A stretch of DNA of 48,767 nt from positions 19,783 to 68,549 of the forward strand of contig JAHDIE010000014.1 in the NCBI GenBank assembly GCA_020630955.1, written 5' to 3'. The position numbers were made by a program, and so were the translations under genes. Position 1 is the first letter of the stretch, and every line of letters begins with the position of its first letter. This stretch comes from Saprospiraceae bacterium (lineage in GTDB: Bacteria > Bacteroidota > Bacteroidia > Chitinophagales > Saprospiraceae). Below are positions 1 to 7,835 of the stretch, one piece after another. A model generated the notes under the pieces. The model was not told the origin of the DNA. It searched no databases and saw only the letters and a list, made by a program, of their open reading frames with translations.

Positions 1-590
1 GTAATCCTTTTTTGTTTAACCAATGCCCTTAGGATAATAAATGATACGGTAGAAAGAAGAAGGAAAATGAGAATTGAACTTAATATCATGAATTTCATTT
101 TGTCAAAGAGGTATTCATCTCTTGATTGAAATGAAACCCCAAGTTGGAACTCAGCATTTTTTGAGTTTGGTGGGTTTACCGTACAACAGAAAGAGTTACC
201 TGAGGATGGCATTGATCCACAGCTTGAGTTAAAAACACCAACACTATATTTTTCATCGATCCCAAAGCAAGCCATGTATGATTGCAAATATGCTTCTAAT
301 TCTTCCTGTGATTCCCTCGATAAAGGTTCTTTTCCTACTTCAATATATTTGCAATCATCTTCTTCACTGCAAAGATCAGATTCTTCAAGATCAAACTTTG
401 TATTATGTGCTTGGTTAAAATCACTTAAAGCGGACCCAATCGCTAAGTTTACTTTTTGATCAAATTGTTCCTCGATTAATTGCTTTGATGTTCTAAGCCA
501 ATTAATCTGAAATGCCATTAATGTCAATAAACTCAGGCATACGAAGCCAAATAAATAGGGAACCTGGTTTGATTTGAGCCAATCTTTCAA
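1..590 (-). CDS. Sensor histidine kinase, N-terminal sensor part (partial, runs off left edge)
   Basis: The reading frame is open from a TTG at 588-590 to the window edge (196 codons), with an in-frame stop a few codons upstream of the TTG. No ATG lies near the start, so it is easily missed. The product has a first membrane segment at about residues 10-27, then the motif LRTSKQLIEEQFDQKV, an extracytoplasmic domain of about 135 residues with several Cys (including a CC pair) and a second membrane segment at about 167-190 ending in LRALVKQKR. This TM-sensor-TM layout is typical of Bacteroidota two-component sensor kinases. The HisKA and ATPase domains would lie left of the window, so the kinase call is inferred from the N-terminal half. 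Confidence 0.7.
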   Translation of the reverse strand, partial: MKDWLKSNQVPYLFGFVCLSLLTLMAFQINWLRTSKQLIEEQFDQKVNLAIGSALSDFNQAHNTKFDLEESDLCSEEDDCKYIEVGKEPLSRESQEELEAYLQSYMACFGIDEKYSVGVFNSSCGSMPSSGNSFCCTVNPPNSKNAEFQLGVSFQSRDEYLFDKMKFMILSSILIFLLLSTVSFIILRALVKQKRI

Positions 591-707
591 TATATTAATG
601 CTTTATTGTCCATAAAGAGACGACTATTTTCTCAGCTAAATTTTCGTTTAACAAGTTTTTAACAAGGTTTTGGCGAGTCTCTCACAGGATAAGGAACCGA
701 CAGTACC

Positions 708-715
708 TAGCTTTG
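708..715 (+). promoter_or_regulatory. Candidate -7 element (TAGCTTTG) for the Cys-repeat protein
   Basis: TAGCTTTG matches the Bacteroidota -7 consensus TAnnTTTG and would start a transcript near 720, giving a leader of about 58 nt. No clear TTG -33 box is present at 17-23 nt spacing. The leader holds a small inverted repeat, CTCAG (741-745) and CTGAG (751-755). Confidence 0.4.
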
Positions 716-777
716 TATTGTAATATTGCAAAACTGGTAGCTCAGCAGAACTGAGTGGAAATTAAAAAATTAAAATT

Positions 778-1266
778 ATGAAAAAGATATTTGGAGTTGC
801 TTTAGTTTGGATTCTTGTTTCAACAACAATTTTTGCTCAAGAAGCCACGGTAGAAAAAGTAGATTTAACTGAAAAAGCAAAAACTTGCGTTCCGACTAAA
901 GAATGTGCTGAAAAAGCAGGTATGACTTTAGAAGAATGTAAAAAAATATGCAGCGGTAAAGCTGCAGCAACAGCATCAACTACCAATGTTGCAAGTGCAA
1001 GTTTGGTTGCTGATACTGAGGCAAAAGGTAAAAAATGTTGTGCTTCTATTAAAGAATGTGCTGCGAAAAGCGGAATGACGGTTGCCGAATGCAAAGCAAA
1101 ATGTACTGGCCAATCTAAAACTGCAATGGAAGATTCTAGTGAGAATAAAGAAACTAAAGTAGCAGCGGCAGCTTTAGTAAATGAAGTGGAAGCTATTCCA
1201 GTTAAAAAAGCTGAAGGAAAGAAGTGCTGTAAATCTGCAAAAGCTTGTACTAAAAAGAAAGAATAA
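778..1266 (+). CDS. Secreted small Cys-rich repeat protein
   Basis: A 162-residue protein of unknown function. Residues 1-20 are a clear signal peptide ending FAQ. The mature part carries two full copies and one truncated copy of a Cys repeat with the pattern C-x4-KECAxKxGMTxxECKxxC: copy 1 has C37, C43, C54 and C58; copy 2 has C87, C88, C94, C105 and C109; copy 3 is C150, C151 and C157, then stops in a Lys-rich tail. Ala/Val-rich linkers containing LV followed by acidic residues separate the copies. The paired Cys suggest disulfide or metal binding in the periplasm or outside the cell, but no characterised family was recognised. A terminator-like hairpin follows directly. Confidence 0.8.
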   Translation: MKKIFGVALVWILVSTTIFAQEATVEKVDLTEKAKTCVPTKECAEKAGMTLEECKKICSGKAAATASTTNVASASLVADTEAKGKKCCASIKECAAKSGMTVAECKAKCTGQSKTAMEDSSENKETKVAAAALVNEVEAIPVKKAEGKKCCKSAKACTKKKE

Positions 1267-1276
1267 TTCAGTAATT

Positions 1277-1310
1277 GGGGCTGCTCTTATGGTGTGGCCC
1301 CTTTCTTTTC
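1277..1310 (+). terminator. Rho-independent terminator-like hairpin
   Basis: GGGGC (1277-1281) pairs with GCCCC (1297-1301) and is followed by a pyrimidine-rich run, TTTCTTTT. It lies between the convergent ends of the Cys-repeat gene and the Lrp-type regulator. The stem is short with a long loop, so confidence is moderate. Confidence 0.5.
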
Positions 1311-1798
1311 TAAAATAAAGGCACAACCGTAGATCGCTTTACTTCTTCTAAAACAAAAGTACTTTTGATTTGAGACACATTTGGCAGTGCCGCCAATTTT
1401 CCAGACGAAAACAAATGGTAGGACTGAAGATCCTCAACCACAACTTTTAATAGAAAGTCATTCACTCCACCCATCAGGTAACACTCAATAACCTCAGGTA
1501 TATCTTCAACCGCTTTTTTAAATTTTTCTATCCCCTCTAGTTTTTGATTTTCAAGAGAAACAGAACAAAAAACAAACATAGAGCCTTTTACTTTCTGTGT
1601 ATCCAATACAGCAACATACTTCTTAATAATTCCATCTTTCAAATACCTTTTAACCCTTTCATAAATGGGTGTTTTTGTAAGATTAAGCCGTTTGGCTAAT
1701 TCTTTAATTCCGATATTCGAGTCCTGCTGTAATAATTCTAAAAGCCTTTTATCTGTTGTATCCAATTTCAATGGCAGGAAATTTTCCTTTTTATTCAT
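1310..1798 (-). CDS. Lrp/AsnC family transcriptional regulator
   Basis: A 162-residue regulator of typical Lrp/AsnC length. The N-terminal winged helix-turn-helix spans about residues 12-62 (LDTTDKRLLELLQQDSN, then IKELAKRLNLTKTPIYERV and the wing KDGIIKKYVAVLD). The C-terminal RAM/effector domain follows, with PEVIECYLMGGVNDFLLKV as its core. It is divergent from a cystathionine/methionine gamma-type PLP enzyme across a 139-bp spacer rich in repeated TTATTCC and ATACTGAT elements, so it probably controls that amino-acid gene and itself. The ligand is unknown. Confidence 0.93.
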   Translation of the reverse strand: MNKKENFLPLKLDTTDKRLLELLQQDSNIGIKELAKRLNLTKTPIYERVKRYLKDGIIKKYVAVLDTQKVKGSMFVFCSVSLENQKLEGIEKFKKAVEDIPEVIECYLMGGVNDFLLKVVVEDLQSYHLFSSGKLAALPNVSQIKSTFVLEEVKRSTVVPLF

Positions 1799-1822
1799 TC
1801 TATTCTTAGTTCAGTAGGTTAA

Positions 1823-1918
1823 AATACTGATTTATTGATAATAATAGGAATAATTACTGAAATACTGATGTTACTAGTTAATTATTCCTTTCTTATATAA
1901 TTTTACCATTATTATTCC
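1823..1918. promoter_or_regulatory. Candidate Lrp-type operator cluster
   Basis: The divergent spacer contains GGAATAATTA (1847-1856) and its exact inverse TAATTATTCC (1879-1888), plus a third TTATTCC at 1912-1918. AATACTGAT occurs twice in direct orientation (1823-1831 and 1861-1869), 38 bp apart. Multiple phased, AT-rich imperfect sites are what Lrp-family octamers bind. The assignment to the adjacent regulator is inferred from position. Confidence 0.4.
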
Positions 1919-1937
1919 ATTTATTAATTCACTTAAA

Positions 1938-3224
1938 ATGAAATCTATTATTCATCCAGAAAGTCACATGATGTCTTATGGATATAAGCCTGAACTATCC
2001 GAAGGTGCTATCAAACCTCCAATATTTCAAACCTCAACTTTTGTATTTAAATCAGCAGAAGAAGGAAAAGCATACTTCCAGCTGGCCTATGGTCTAAGAG
2101 AAAAGGAACAAAATGAAGAACTTGGTCTCATATATAGTAGAATCAATAATCCAAATTTAGAAATATTAGAAGATCGACTTTGTCTTTGGGATCAAGCTGA
2201 AGATTGTGCGGTTTTTGAAAGTGGAATGTCAGCGATAAGTACAGTACTGCTTGAATTTTTAAAGCCTGGAGACTTTTTACTTTATAGTATGCCAACATAT
2301 GGAGGAACAGATCATTTTATTACCCAATTCTTAAAAAGCATTGGAGTTGATTCAATCGGTTTTAGTCCTGACCAAACAAAGGAAGAGATTATTGAATTGG
2401 TGGAAGGCACTGGAAAAGCTAATAACCTATCACTTATATATATTGAAACCCCAGCCAATCCAACCAATGATTTGATTGATATTGAAATGTGCAAAGCAAT
2501 TGCTCAGCATTTCGAATCGCATGAAAAGCCAATTTATTTAGCGGTGGACAATACCTACATGGGCCCACTTTGGTCTAATCCTCTTCAGTTTGGTGCCGAT
2601 TTAATTATTTATTCTGCAACGAAGTATATCGGTGGGCACAGTGATTTAATCGCAGGTGCTGTTTTGGCTAATCGTGAGCTTATGGGAAGGGTAAAGGTAT
2701 TAAGAACATTTTTAGGAAATATGGCTAACCCTCATACTTGTTGGTTGTTACTCAGAAGTTTGGAAACTTTAAAAGTGCGTATGGAGCAGCAAGCATTAAA
2801 TGCAAAAGCTGTTGCAGATTATTTAAGTCAGCATGCCATGGTTTCTAAGCTTTATTATTTAGGAGGCCTTTCTCCAGGTTCTAGGAGTTCAGAAATTTAT
2901 AACCGCCAATACAAATCTGCTGGGGCAATGATTGCTTTCGAGTTAAACGGAGGAGAACAAGAAGCTTTTCAGTTTTTAAACAACTTGAAATTAATTAAGC
3001 TTGCAGTGAGCCTCGGAAGTACTGAAAGTTTGGCACAACATCCTGCTTCGATGACACATATTGGAGTATCGAAAGAATTGAAGGAGAGGATCGGGATTAC
3101 AGATGGTCTTGTCCGTCTATCTATTGGAATAGAAAACAGTAATGACATCATTGCCGATATTGATTATGCTATGAGTAAAATTGAAAATAAAACTATAAGC
3201 AAGAAAATTTTGAACATAGTTTGA
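1938..3224 (+). CDS. Cystathionine gamma-synthase / methionine gamma-lyase family PLP-dependent enzyme
   Basis: A 428-residue fold-type I PLP enzyme of the Cys/Met metabolism family. Seen motifs are YSRINNPNLEILEDRL near residue 66, the FESGMSAISTVLLEFLKPGD cofactor-phosphate region, the AVDNTYMGP aspartate segment and the PLP-lysine segment IIYSATKYIGGHSD. SLGSTESLAQHPASMTH near the C-terminus is the family's substrate-carboxylate motif. Family members catalyse gamma-replacement or gamma-elimination on homoserine esters, cystathionine or methionine; sequence alone does not decide which. Divergence from an Lrp/AsnC gene fits amino-acid-responsive control. Confidence 0.9.
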   Translation: MKSIIHPESHMMSYGYKPELSEGAIKPPIFQTSTFVFKSAEEGKAYFQLAYGLREKEQNEELGLIYSRINNPNLEILEDRLCLWDQAEDCAVFESGMSAISTVLLEFLKPGDFLLYSMPTYGGTDHFITQFLKSIGVDSIGFSPDQTKEEIIELVEGTGKANNLSLIYIETPANPTNDLIDIEMCKAIAQHFESHEKPIYLAVDNTYMGPLWSNPLQFGADLIIYSATKYIGGHSDLIAGAVLANRELMGRVKVLRTFLGNMANPHTCWLLLRSLETLKVRMEQQALNAKAVADYLSQHAMVSKLYYLGGLSPGSRSSEIYNRQYKSAGAMIAFELNGGEQEAFQFLNNLKLIKLAVSLGSTESLAQHPASMTHIGVSKELKERIGITDGLVRLSIGIENSNDIIADIDYAMSKIENKTISKKILNIV

Positions 3225-3325
3225 TATCTATTCTTTGATTAAATCTTTCGATAAATATAATGAGTTTTGTAAAAGAGTTATTTTGTAATAACTTAATTAT
3301 ACATGTTATAAACTTAATCCGAAAG

Positions 3326-3904
3326 ATGAATAAAGTGTTGGTCATAAATGGACATCCTGACAAAGAAAGTTATAACTACGCGATTAGTGAAGCATATATT
3401 AAGGGCGCAAAAGAGTCTGGTGCCAATATTCAATGTATCAATATTCGCGAATTATCCTTTAATCCTAATCTGCAATTTGGTTATCGAAAACGAACTGAAT
3501 TGGAACCAGATTTACTTGAAGCTCAAGAAAAATTGAAATGGGCAGACCACATTGTATGGGTTTATCCTGTTTGGTGGGGTTCGGTGCCAGCGATCATGAA
3601 AGGATTTTTAGATCGAGTTTTACTTCCTGGCTTTGCTTTCAAAAAGAGGGAAGGATCCGTTTGGTGGGATAAATATTTTACTGGAAAAACTGCTCGCCTT
3701 ATCTGTACAATGGATCAGCCAAGTTGGTTTTATCGGTTTATCAACAGAAGTCCGAGTCACCATGCCATGAAAAAATTGACAATGAATTTTATAGGCGTAA
3801 AATCTGTAAAAATTACCTCTATCGGTCCTATAAGACTTTCAAAAGAAGCTTTTCGAAAAAAATGGTTAGACAAAATCTATAGACTTGGTAAAAAAAATAA
3901 ATAA
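3326..3904 (+). CDS. Flavodoxin-fold NAD(P)H-dependent oxidoreductase
   Basis: The ATG at 3326 is chosen because MNKVLVINGHPDKESYN starts the beta-1/FMN-phosphate loop of NAD(P)H:quinone oxidoreductases; the frame is open 22 codons further up to 3260 without domain meaning. The product is 192 residues. WVYPVWWGSVPAIMKGFLDR is the typical flavin isoalloxazine/dimer motif of the MdaB/NQO1-like group, followed by GFAF. The likely role is two-electron reduction of quinones or other electrophiles with FAD or FMN. A second, distinct member lies at 11650-12264, in both cases next to an EEP-family gene. Confidence 0.88.
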   Translation: MNKVLVINGHPDKESYNYAISEAYIKGAKESGANIQCINIRELSFNPNLQFGYRKRTELEPDLLEAQEKLKWADHIVWVYPVWWGSVPAIMKGFLDRVLLPGFAFKKREGSVWWDKYFTGKTARLICTMDQPSWFYRFINRSPSHHAMKKLTMNFIGVKSVKITSIGPIRLSKEAFRKKWLDKIYRLGKKNK

Positions 3905-4011
3905 GGGATATATATTCTCATGCTAGCATAGCTTTAATATTGGGCTGATCTTTTTACTTGTGTTTTGCAGAAATAAATTATGTAATTTTACTGTTCTAAA
4001 ACAAGTATCTT

Positions 4012-5004
4012 ATGACATCCAGTAAAAAATTGATGCGCATCATTACCGCATTTCTCCTTTTTCTAGTTTTACTTGTTTTTATTATTTTCCTTTGGGCATC
4101 TTCTCCAAATCAAGATTTAAGTCAATACAATGTATTGATTAAAAAGGATATCCCTCCCTTCCAAAGTCAAGATTCTGTTTACGAAATTATTAGTTATAAT
4201 ATTGGTTACCTGAGTGGGCTGACGAACAACAGGCCAATAGTTGCTAAAAAAGCATTGTATGATCGACACTTGAACCATGTTTTGGAATCCTTCAATGCTG
4301 TGGATGCTGACATTATTTGTCTTCAAGAAATAGATATTAACTCTGAGCGATCCTTTCACGTGAATCAACAAGAAGCAATCCAAGATTTAGGTTATGGATA
4401 TACCTTTCAAGCGATTAATTGGGATGAAAAGTATTTGCCTTTCCCTGGATCACCTTTTAACATCAGTTCGCATCACGGCTCAATCTTTTCTGGTCAATCA
4501 ATCATAAGTAAATTCCCCTTATTGGAGAACAAAAGAGTTGTATTAAAAAGACCTGATAATATATCTTTCCATCGAAATGCGTTTTATCTTGATCGATTGG
4601 CACAACATGCAAAAGTTAAGATTGGTGATCAATTTCTTTATTTACTAAATATTCATCTTGATGCTTACGATAAAATGACACGATTGAAGCAGATGAGTTA
4701 CTTAGAAGAATTTGTAAAATCTATCATTAACGAGTTGCCCGTATTATTAGTTGGTGACTTTAATACTGATTTAGCTGAAGAAAATTCTTCTTTGGAAAAA
4801 TTAATTAATATTCCAGGACTTGAGTTTGCGAATACTGGAGGAGTAGAAGAATCACAAACTTTTCCATCTGACAAACCAATTGAAAGAATCGACTACATTT
4901 TTTATAATCCAAAGTTTATTCAATTCATCTCTGCAAAAGTTCTACATGAATTTGGAACAGTGTCTGATCATCTTCCTGTTGTGATGTCTTTTAAACTTTA
5001 TTAG
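4012..5004 (+). CDS. Membrane-anchored endonuclease/exonuclease/phosphatase (EEP) family protein
   Basis: A 330-residue protein. A single N-terminal membrane segment (about residues 9-29) places the catalytic domain outside the cytoplasm. EEP motifs are present in order: SYNIGYLSG, ADIICLQEIDI (metal-binding Glu), LLNIHLDA, VLLVGDFNTD (catalytic Asp-Asn) and VSDHLPVVMSF (terminal Asp-His). ERIDYIFYN is also typical. Such exported EEP proteins may be nucleases, sphingomyelinase-like phosphodiesterases or phosphatases; the substrate cannot be told. No strong promoter was seen, only TTTTG near 3963 with TAATTTTA at 3983. Confidence 0.88.
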   Translation: MTSSKKLMRIITAFLLFLVLLVFIIFLWASSPNQDLSQYNVLIKKDIPPFQSQDSVYEIISYNIGYLSGLTNNRPIVAKKALYDRHLNHVLESFNAVDADIICLQEIDINSERSFHVNQQEAIQDLGYGYTFQAINWDEKYLPFPGSPFNISSHHGSIFSGQSIISKFPLLENKRVVLKRPDNISFHRNAFYLDRLAQHAKVKIGDQFLYLLNIHLDAYDKMTRLKQMSYLEEFVKSIINELPVLLVGDFNTDLAEENSSLEKLINIPGLEFANTGGVEESQTFPSDKPIERIDYIFYNPKFIQFISAKVLHEFGTVSDHLPVVMSFKLY

Positions 5005-5224
5005 ACTCCATTCAATCTATTAAAAAATTTTAAAGGAAAACAAATCTTTAAGTATTTGGTGTTTGCATTTAATCAAATGATACAATTTGCTTAAGAGATA
5101 TAGGGTAGCAATAATCCTTAGATATTAATTCTAAATTATTATTCTGTATCTTCCAAAATTAAATGTAGTTATAGATGACTTATAAATGAGAACACATTTA
5201 TATAAATATCAAAATGATACCAAT

Positions 5225-6685
5225 ATGATTTTTTCTTTAAAGCCTTTCCTAGTAAGTATAGGATTGATGATTATTTTTTTTAGCTGTAACACAACTCAAA
5301 CCATTGAAGCGGATTATGTCATTGAAAATGTTGATGTCATTGATGCTAATTCTGGTCTACAAAAATCAAAAAGTGTCTTTATTCAAAATAACCGGATAAA
5401 AAAGGTTTCAAATTTTGGGGAAGTAAAAATAAAGTCAGGTACAGGAAAAGTTATAGATGGAAGCGGTAAGTTTCTCATTCCTGGACTATGGGATGCGCAT
5501 GTCCATCTGACTTTTGATCCTTTGATCACTCCAACCATGTTCAAACTGTTTCTTGCATTTGGGGTCACAAGTGTACGAGATACAGGCGGTCTAATGGATT
5601 TGGTAATGCCAGAAAGAGAAAAGGCAAGAAGGGATCCAGAAAATACTCCCAGAGTAATGGTTGCTGGACCATTATTGGATGGTGTTCCAACGGTGTATGA
5701 TGGATCTGGACAAAACAATCCACATATTGGGATGGGGCAAGCCAATCCAGAAGAAGCAAGCGCTTACGTTGATCAATTGATAGAGAAAGATGTCGATTTG
5801 TTGAAAGCATATGAAATGCTCACTCCAGAAACATTCCGTACAATAATTCAAAAAGGAAAAGACAATGGACTTCAAGTTACAGGTCATGTGCCCCTTAGCA
5901 TGGATGTTATCGAAGCTTCGAATGCCGGCATGAATAGCATGGAGCATCTTCGAAATTTGGAGTTTGCTTGCTCTGAAGATTGGGAGAAGCTTTTGGAGAC
6001 ACGAAAAAAACTTTTATTTGATGGGAAAGATGAAGCAGGCTATTACTTACGTAAAAATATTCATAAGGCCCAAAGACAGCATGCCATTGAAAATCAAAGC
6101 TCAGAACGAAGAGCTCTTGTCTTGAAACATCTATCAGAAAATGAAACTTGGCAGATTCCAACACTTACCATTACTACAAGTTCTGCAGAGTTATTTTATG
6201 GACGACCTGATTGGCAAGAATCTTTCAAATATCTGCCAGATACTATTCAGAAAAAATGGGCAGGGGCTAGCATGGAACGAGCAGCACAACCCATTGATAG
6301 TTATAATCAACTTATAGCAGATTGGCATTTGGAAATGATCAATCATTTGAAAAAAGCGGATGTCGATATCATGGCTGGGACGGATACACCCATTTATTTT
6401 CTTACTCCAGGATTTAGTTTGCACGAAGAATTGGCATTGTTGGTTAAAGGAGGACTTTCTCCACTAGAAGCAATTGAAGCGGCTACCACCAAACCAGCTG
6501 AATATTTCGGGTTAGAAAAAGAGTTGGGTTTAATTCAAGATGGTATGCTGGCTGATCTTGTATTGCTTAATAAAAATCCTTTGGAAGATATCAGAAATAG
6601 CAATAGTATCAATACCGTGATTCGTAATGGGAAATTACATGATCGAGCAGCTCTGGATCAACTTCTTGAAAGCCTAATGAAATGA
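5225..6685 (+). CDS. Amidohydrolase family lipoprotein (imidazolonepropionase-like)
   Basis: The start at 5225 is preferred over 5186 because it puts the signal peptide at the N-terminus: hydrophobic core LVSIGLMIIFFSC with the lipobox Cys at about residue 21. The mature protein is a metal-dependent amidohydrolase: DAHVHL supplies the first metal histidines, LLKAYE holds a probable bridging Lys, GHVPLS and SMEHL further His ligands, and MAGTDTP the catalytic Asp. Beta-sandwich strands flank the barrel (ENVDVIDANSG, and DLVLLNKNPLEDI near the end). Relatives act as periplasmic peptidases or hydrolases of cyclic amides. The substrate is unknown. Confidence 0.9.
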   Translation: MIFSLKPFLVSIGLMIIFFSCNTTQTIEADYVIENVDVIDANSGLQKSKSVFIQNNRIKKVSNFGEVKIKSGTGKVIDGSGKFLIPGLWDAHVHLTFDPLITPTMFKLFLAFGVTSVRDTGGLMDLVMPEREKARRDPENTPRVMVAGPLLDGVPTVYDGSGQNNPHIGMGQANPEEASAYVDQLIEKDVDLLKAYEMLTPETFRTIIQKGKDNGLQVTGHVPLSMDVIEASNAGMNSMEHLRNLEFACSEDWEKLLETRKKLLFDGKDEAGYYLRKNIHKAQRQHAIENQSSERRALVLKHLSENETWQIPTLTITTSSAELFYGRPDWQESFKYLPDTIQKKWAGASMERAAQPIDSYNQLIADWHLEMINHLKKADVDIMAGTDTPIYFLTPGFSLHEELALLVKGGLSPLEAIEAATTKPAEYFGLEKELGLIQDGMLADLVLLNKNPLEDIRNSNSINTVIRNGKLHDRAALDQLLESLMK

Positions 6686-6845
6686 GTTAATTTCTCGAAC
6701 TAGTTATACATTAAATTCTTTTTGTGTTTTAAGAAAACCAAAATGATTAAAAGATAGAAGGTTTCTTTTGCTAAAGAATTGAGACTAAAGGAAGATATTT
6801 CGCTTAATTATATGCTGATTATTAATTGGTCAAAGTTGATCATTT

Positions 6846-7556
6846 TTACCATTCTTGATTTTCAAGATACAATTTTAAGTCACTAATACTTTTAAATTTT
6901 TTTTGAATTAATGTCTTTTTTAATCCACAACAAATTTCTTTTACCTGTTTTGGGTGATGCTTATAGGCTTTTGCGCCTCCAAGTGAATTATAAAATATTT
7001 TAATAGCATCTATCATGTCTTGAAATTCCTTTTGTTTTTTGGTTCCAGTTGCAGTAAAAAAATCTAAAAATTTTAATTCATATGATAAACCTATTCTTCT
7101 CACAATTATGTTTTCTTCGTGCAAGTCCCCATGGACAAATCCATAATGATGAATTAATTCTAATCCCTCTAATATTGTGTATAACAAATGAACGGCTTTG
7201 AATATTGATAGTTTCTTTTTGGGTTGACTTTTTAAATAATTAATTAAAAGTGTACCATCAACATATTCATATATAAATACTGTGATTTTCTTTTCATTAA
7301 AAACCAATTGTTCTTGAGTATAATACTTTAATATGATGTCACAATCCCTTAGTGAATGCAGTTTTAAGGCATAATTTTTTGCTGTTTTATTTTTATCGTT
7401 TCTGTTTGAAAAAAAGAGTTTAGCAGCACTATGAATTCCTGTTGATATCTCAACAATTTTGTAAACTTCTCCCTCATAACCGCTCCCTAAATGCTCAATT
7501 ACTTTATATTTATTGGCGATCTTAAACCCCTTTTTTAAATTATATTTTACCGACAT
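6846..7556 (-). CDS. Minimal Ser/Thr protein kinase-like protein
   Basis: A 236-residue stand-alone kinase fold, below the ~260-300 of a full domain. Seen are the Gly loop GSGYEGEVY (24-32), the ATP lysine in AAKLF (K46), the catalytic loop HGDLHEENI (D144, N149) and LDFF (D165), where DFF replaces the usual DFG. The activation segment after DFF is short and acidic, and the C-lobe ends soon after. The HGDLH variant is shared with small-molecule kinases and some Hanks-type kinases, so a protein or metabolite substrate is possible. There is no membrane segment and no operon partner. Confidence 0.78.
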   Translation of the reverse strand: MSVKYNLKKGFKIANKYKVIEHLGSGYEGEVYKIVEISTGIHSAAKLFFSNRNDKNKTAKNYALKLHSLRDCDIILKYYTQEQLVFNEKKITVFIYEYVDGTLLINYLKSQPKKKLSIFKAVHLLYTILEGLELIHHYGFVHGDLHEENIIVRRIGLSYELKFLDFFTATGTKKQKEFQDMIDAIKIFYNSLGGAKAYKHHPKQVKEICCGLKKTLIQKKFKSISDLKLYLENQEW

Positions 7557-7835
7557 TGAATTGAATTCTAAATAAATTCGGAAAGATATCTATTTCTCTG
7601 AACTTGAGGTTTTTTATTTAAATGTGTTTGCATCAAATTTTTTAGATACATGCAAAAGTTGGCAATTTTTACAAAGCTGGGTAGCTAATCAATGTCATTA
7701 TTAGCCGAGACACACCAATTACGTCTAAGGCAAATTGAACGATGGTAAGCGATACAAGTAATTTAAGTGAACGTAATCTAATAGCTTATAAAAATGAAAA
7801 GAATATTTACTATTTTGAAGCTTAATTAATCAACC

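Noticed and set aside
736-760. GGTAGCTCAG resembling a tRNA D-arm upstream of the Cys-repeat gene
   Set aside because: No acceptor stem, anticodon arm or TpsiC motif follows in 90 nt; the small CTCAG/CTGAG hairpin explains it.
837-1094. Minus-strand 85-codon ORF over the Cys-repeat gene
   Set aside because: It is a shadow of the clearly coding plus strand with signal peptide and repeats.
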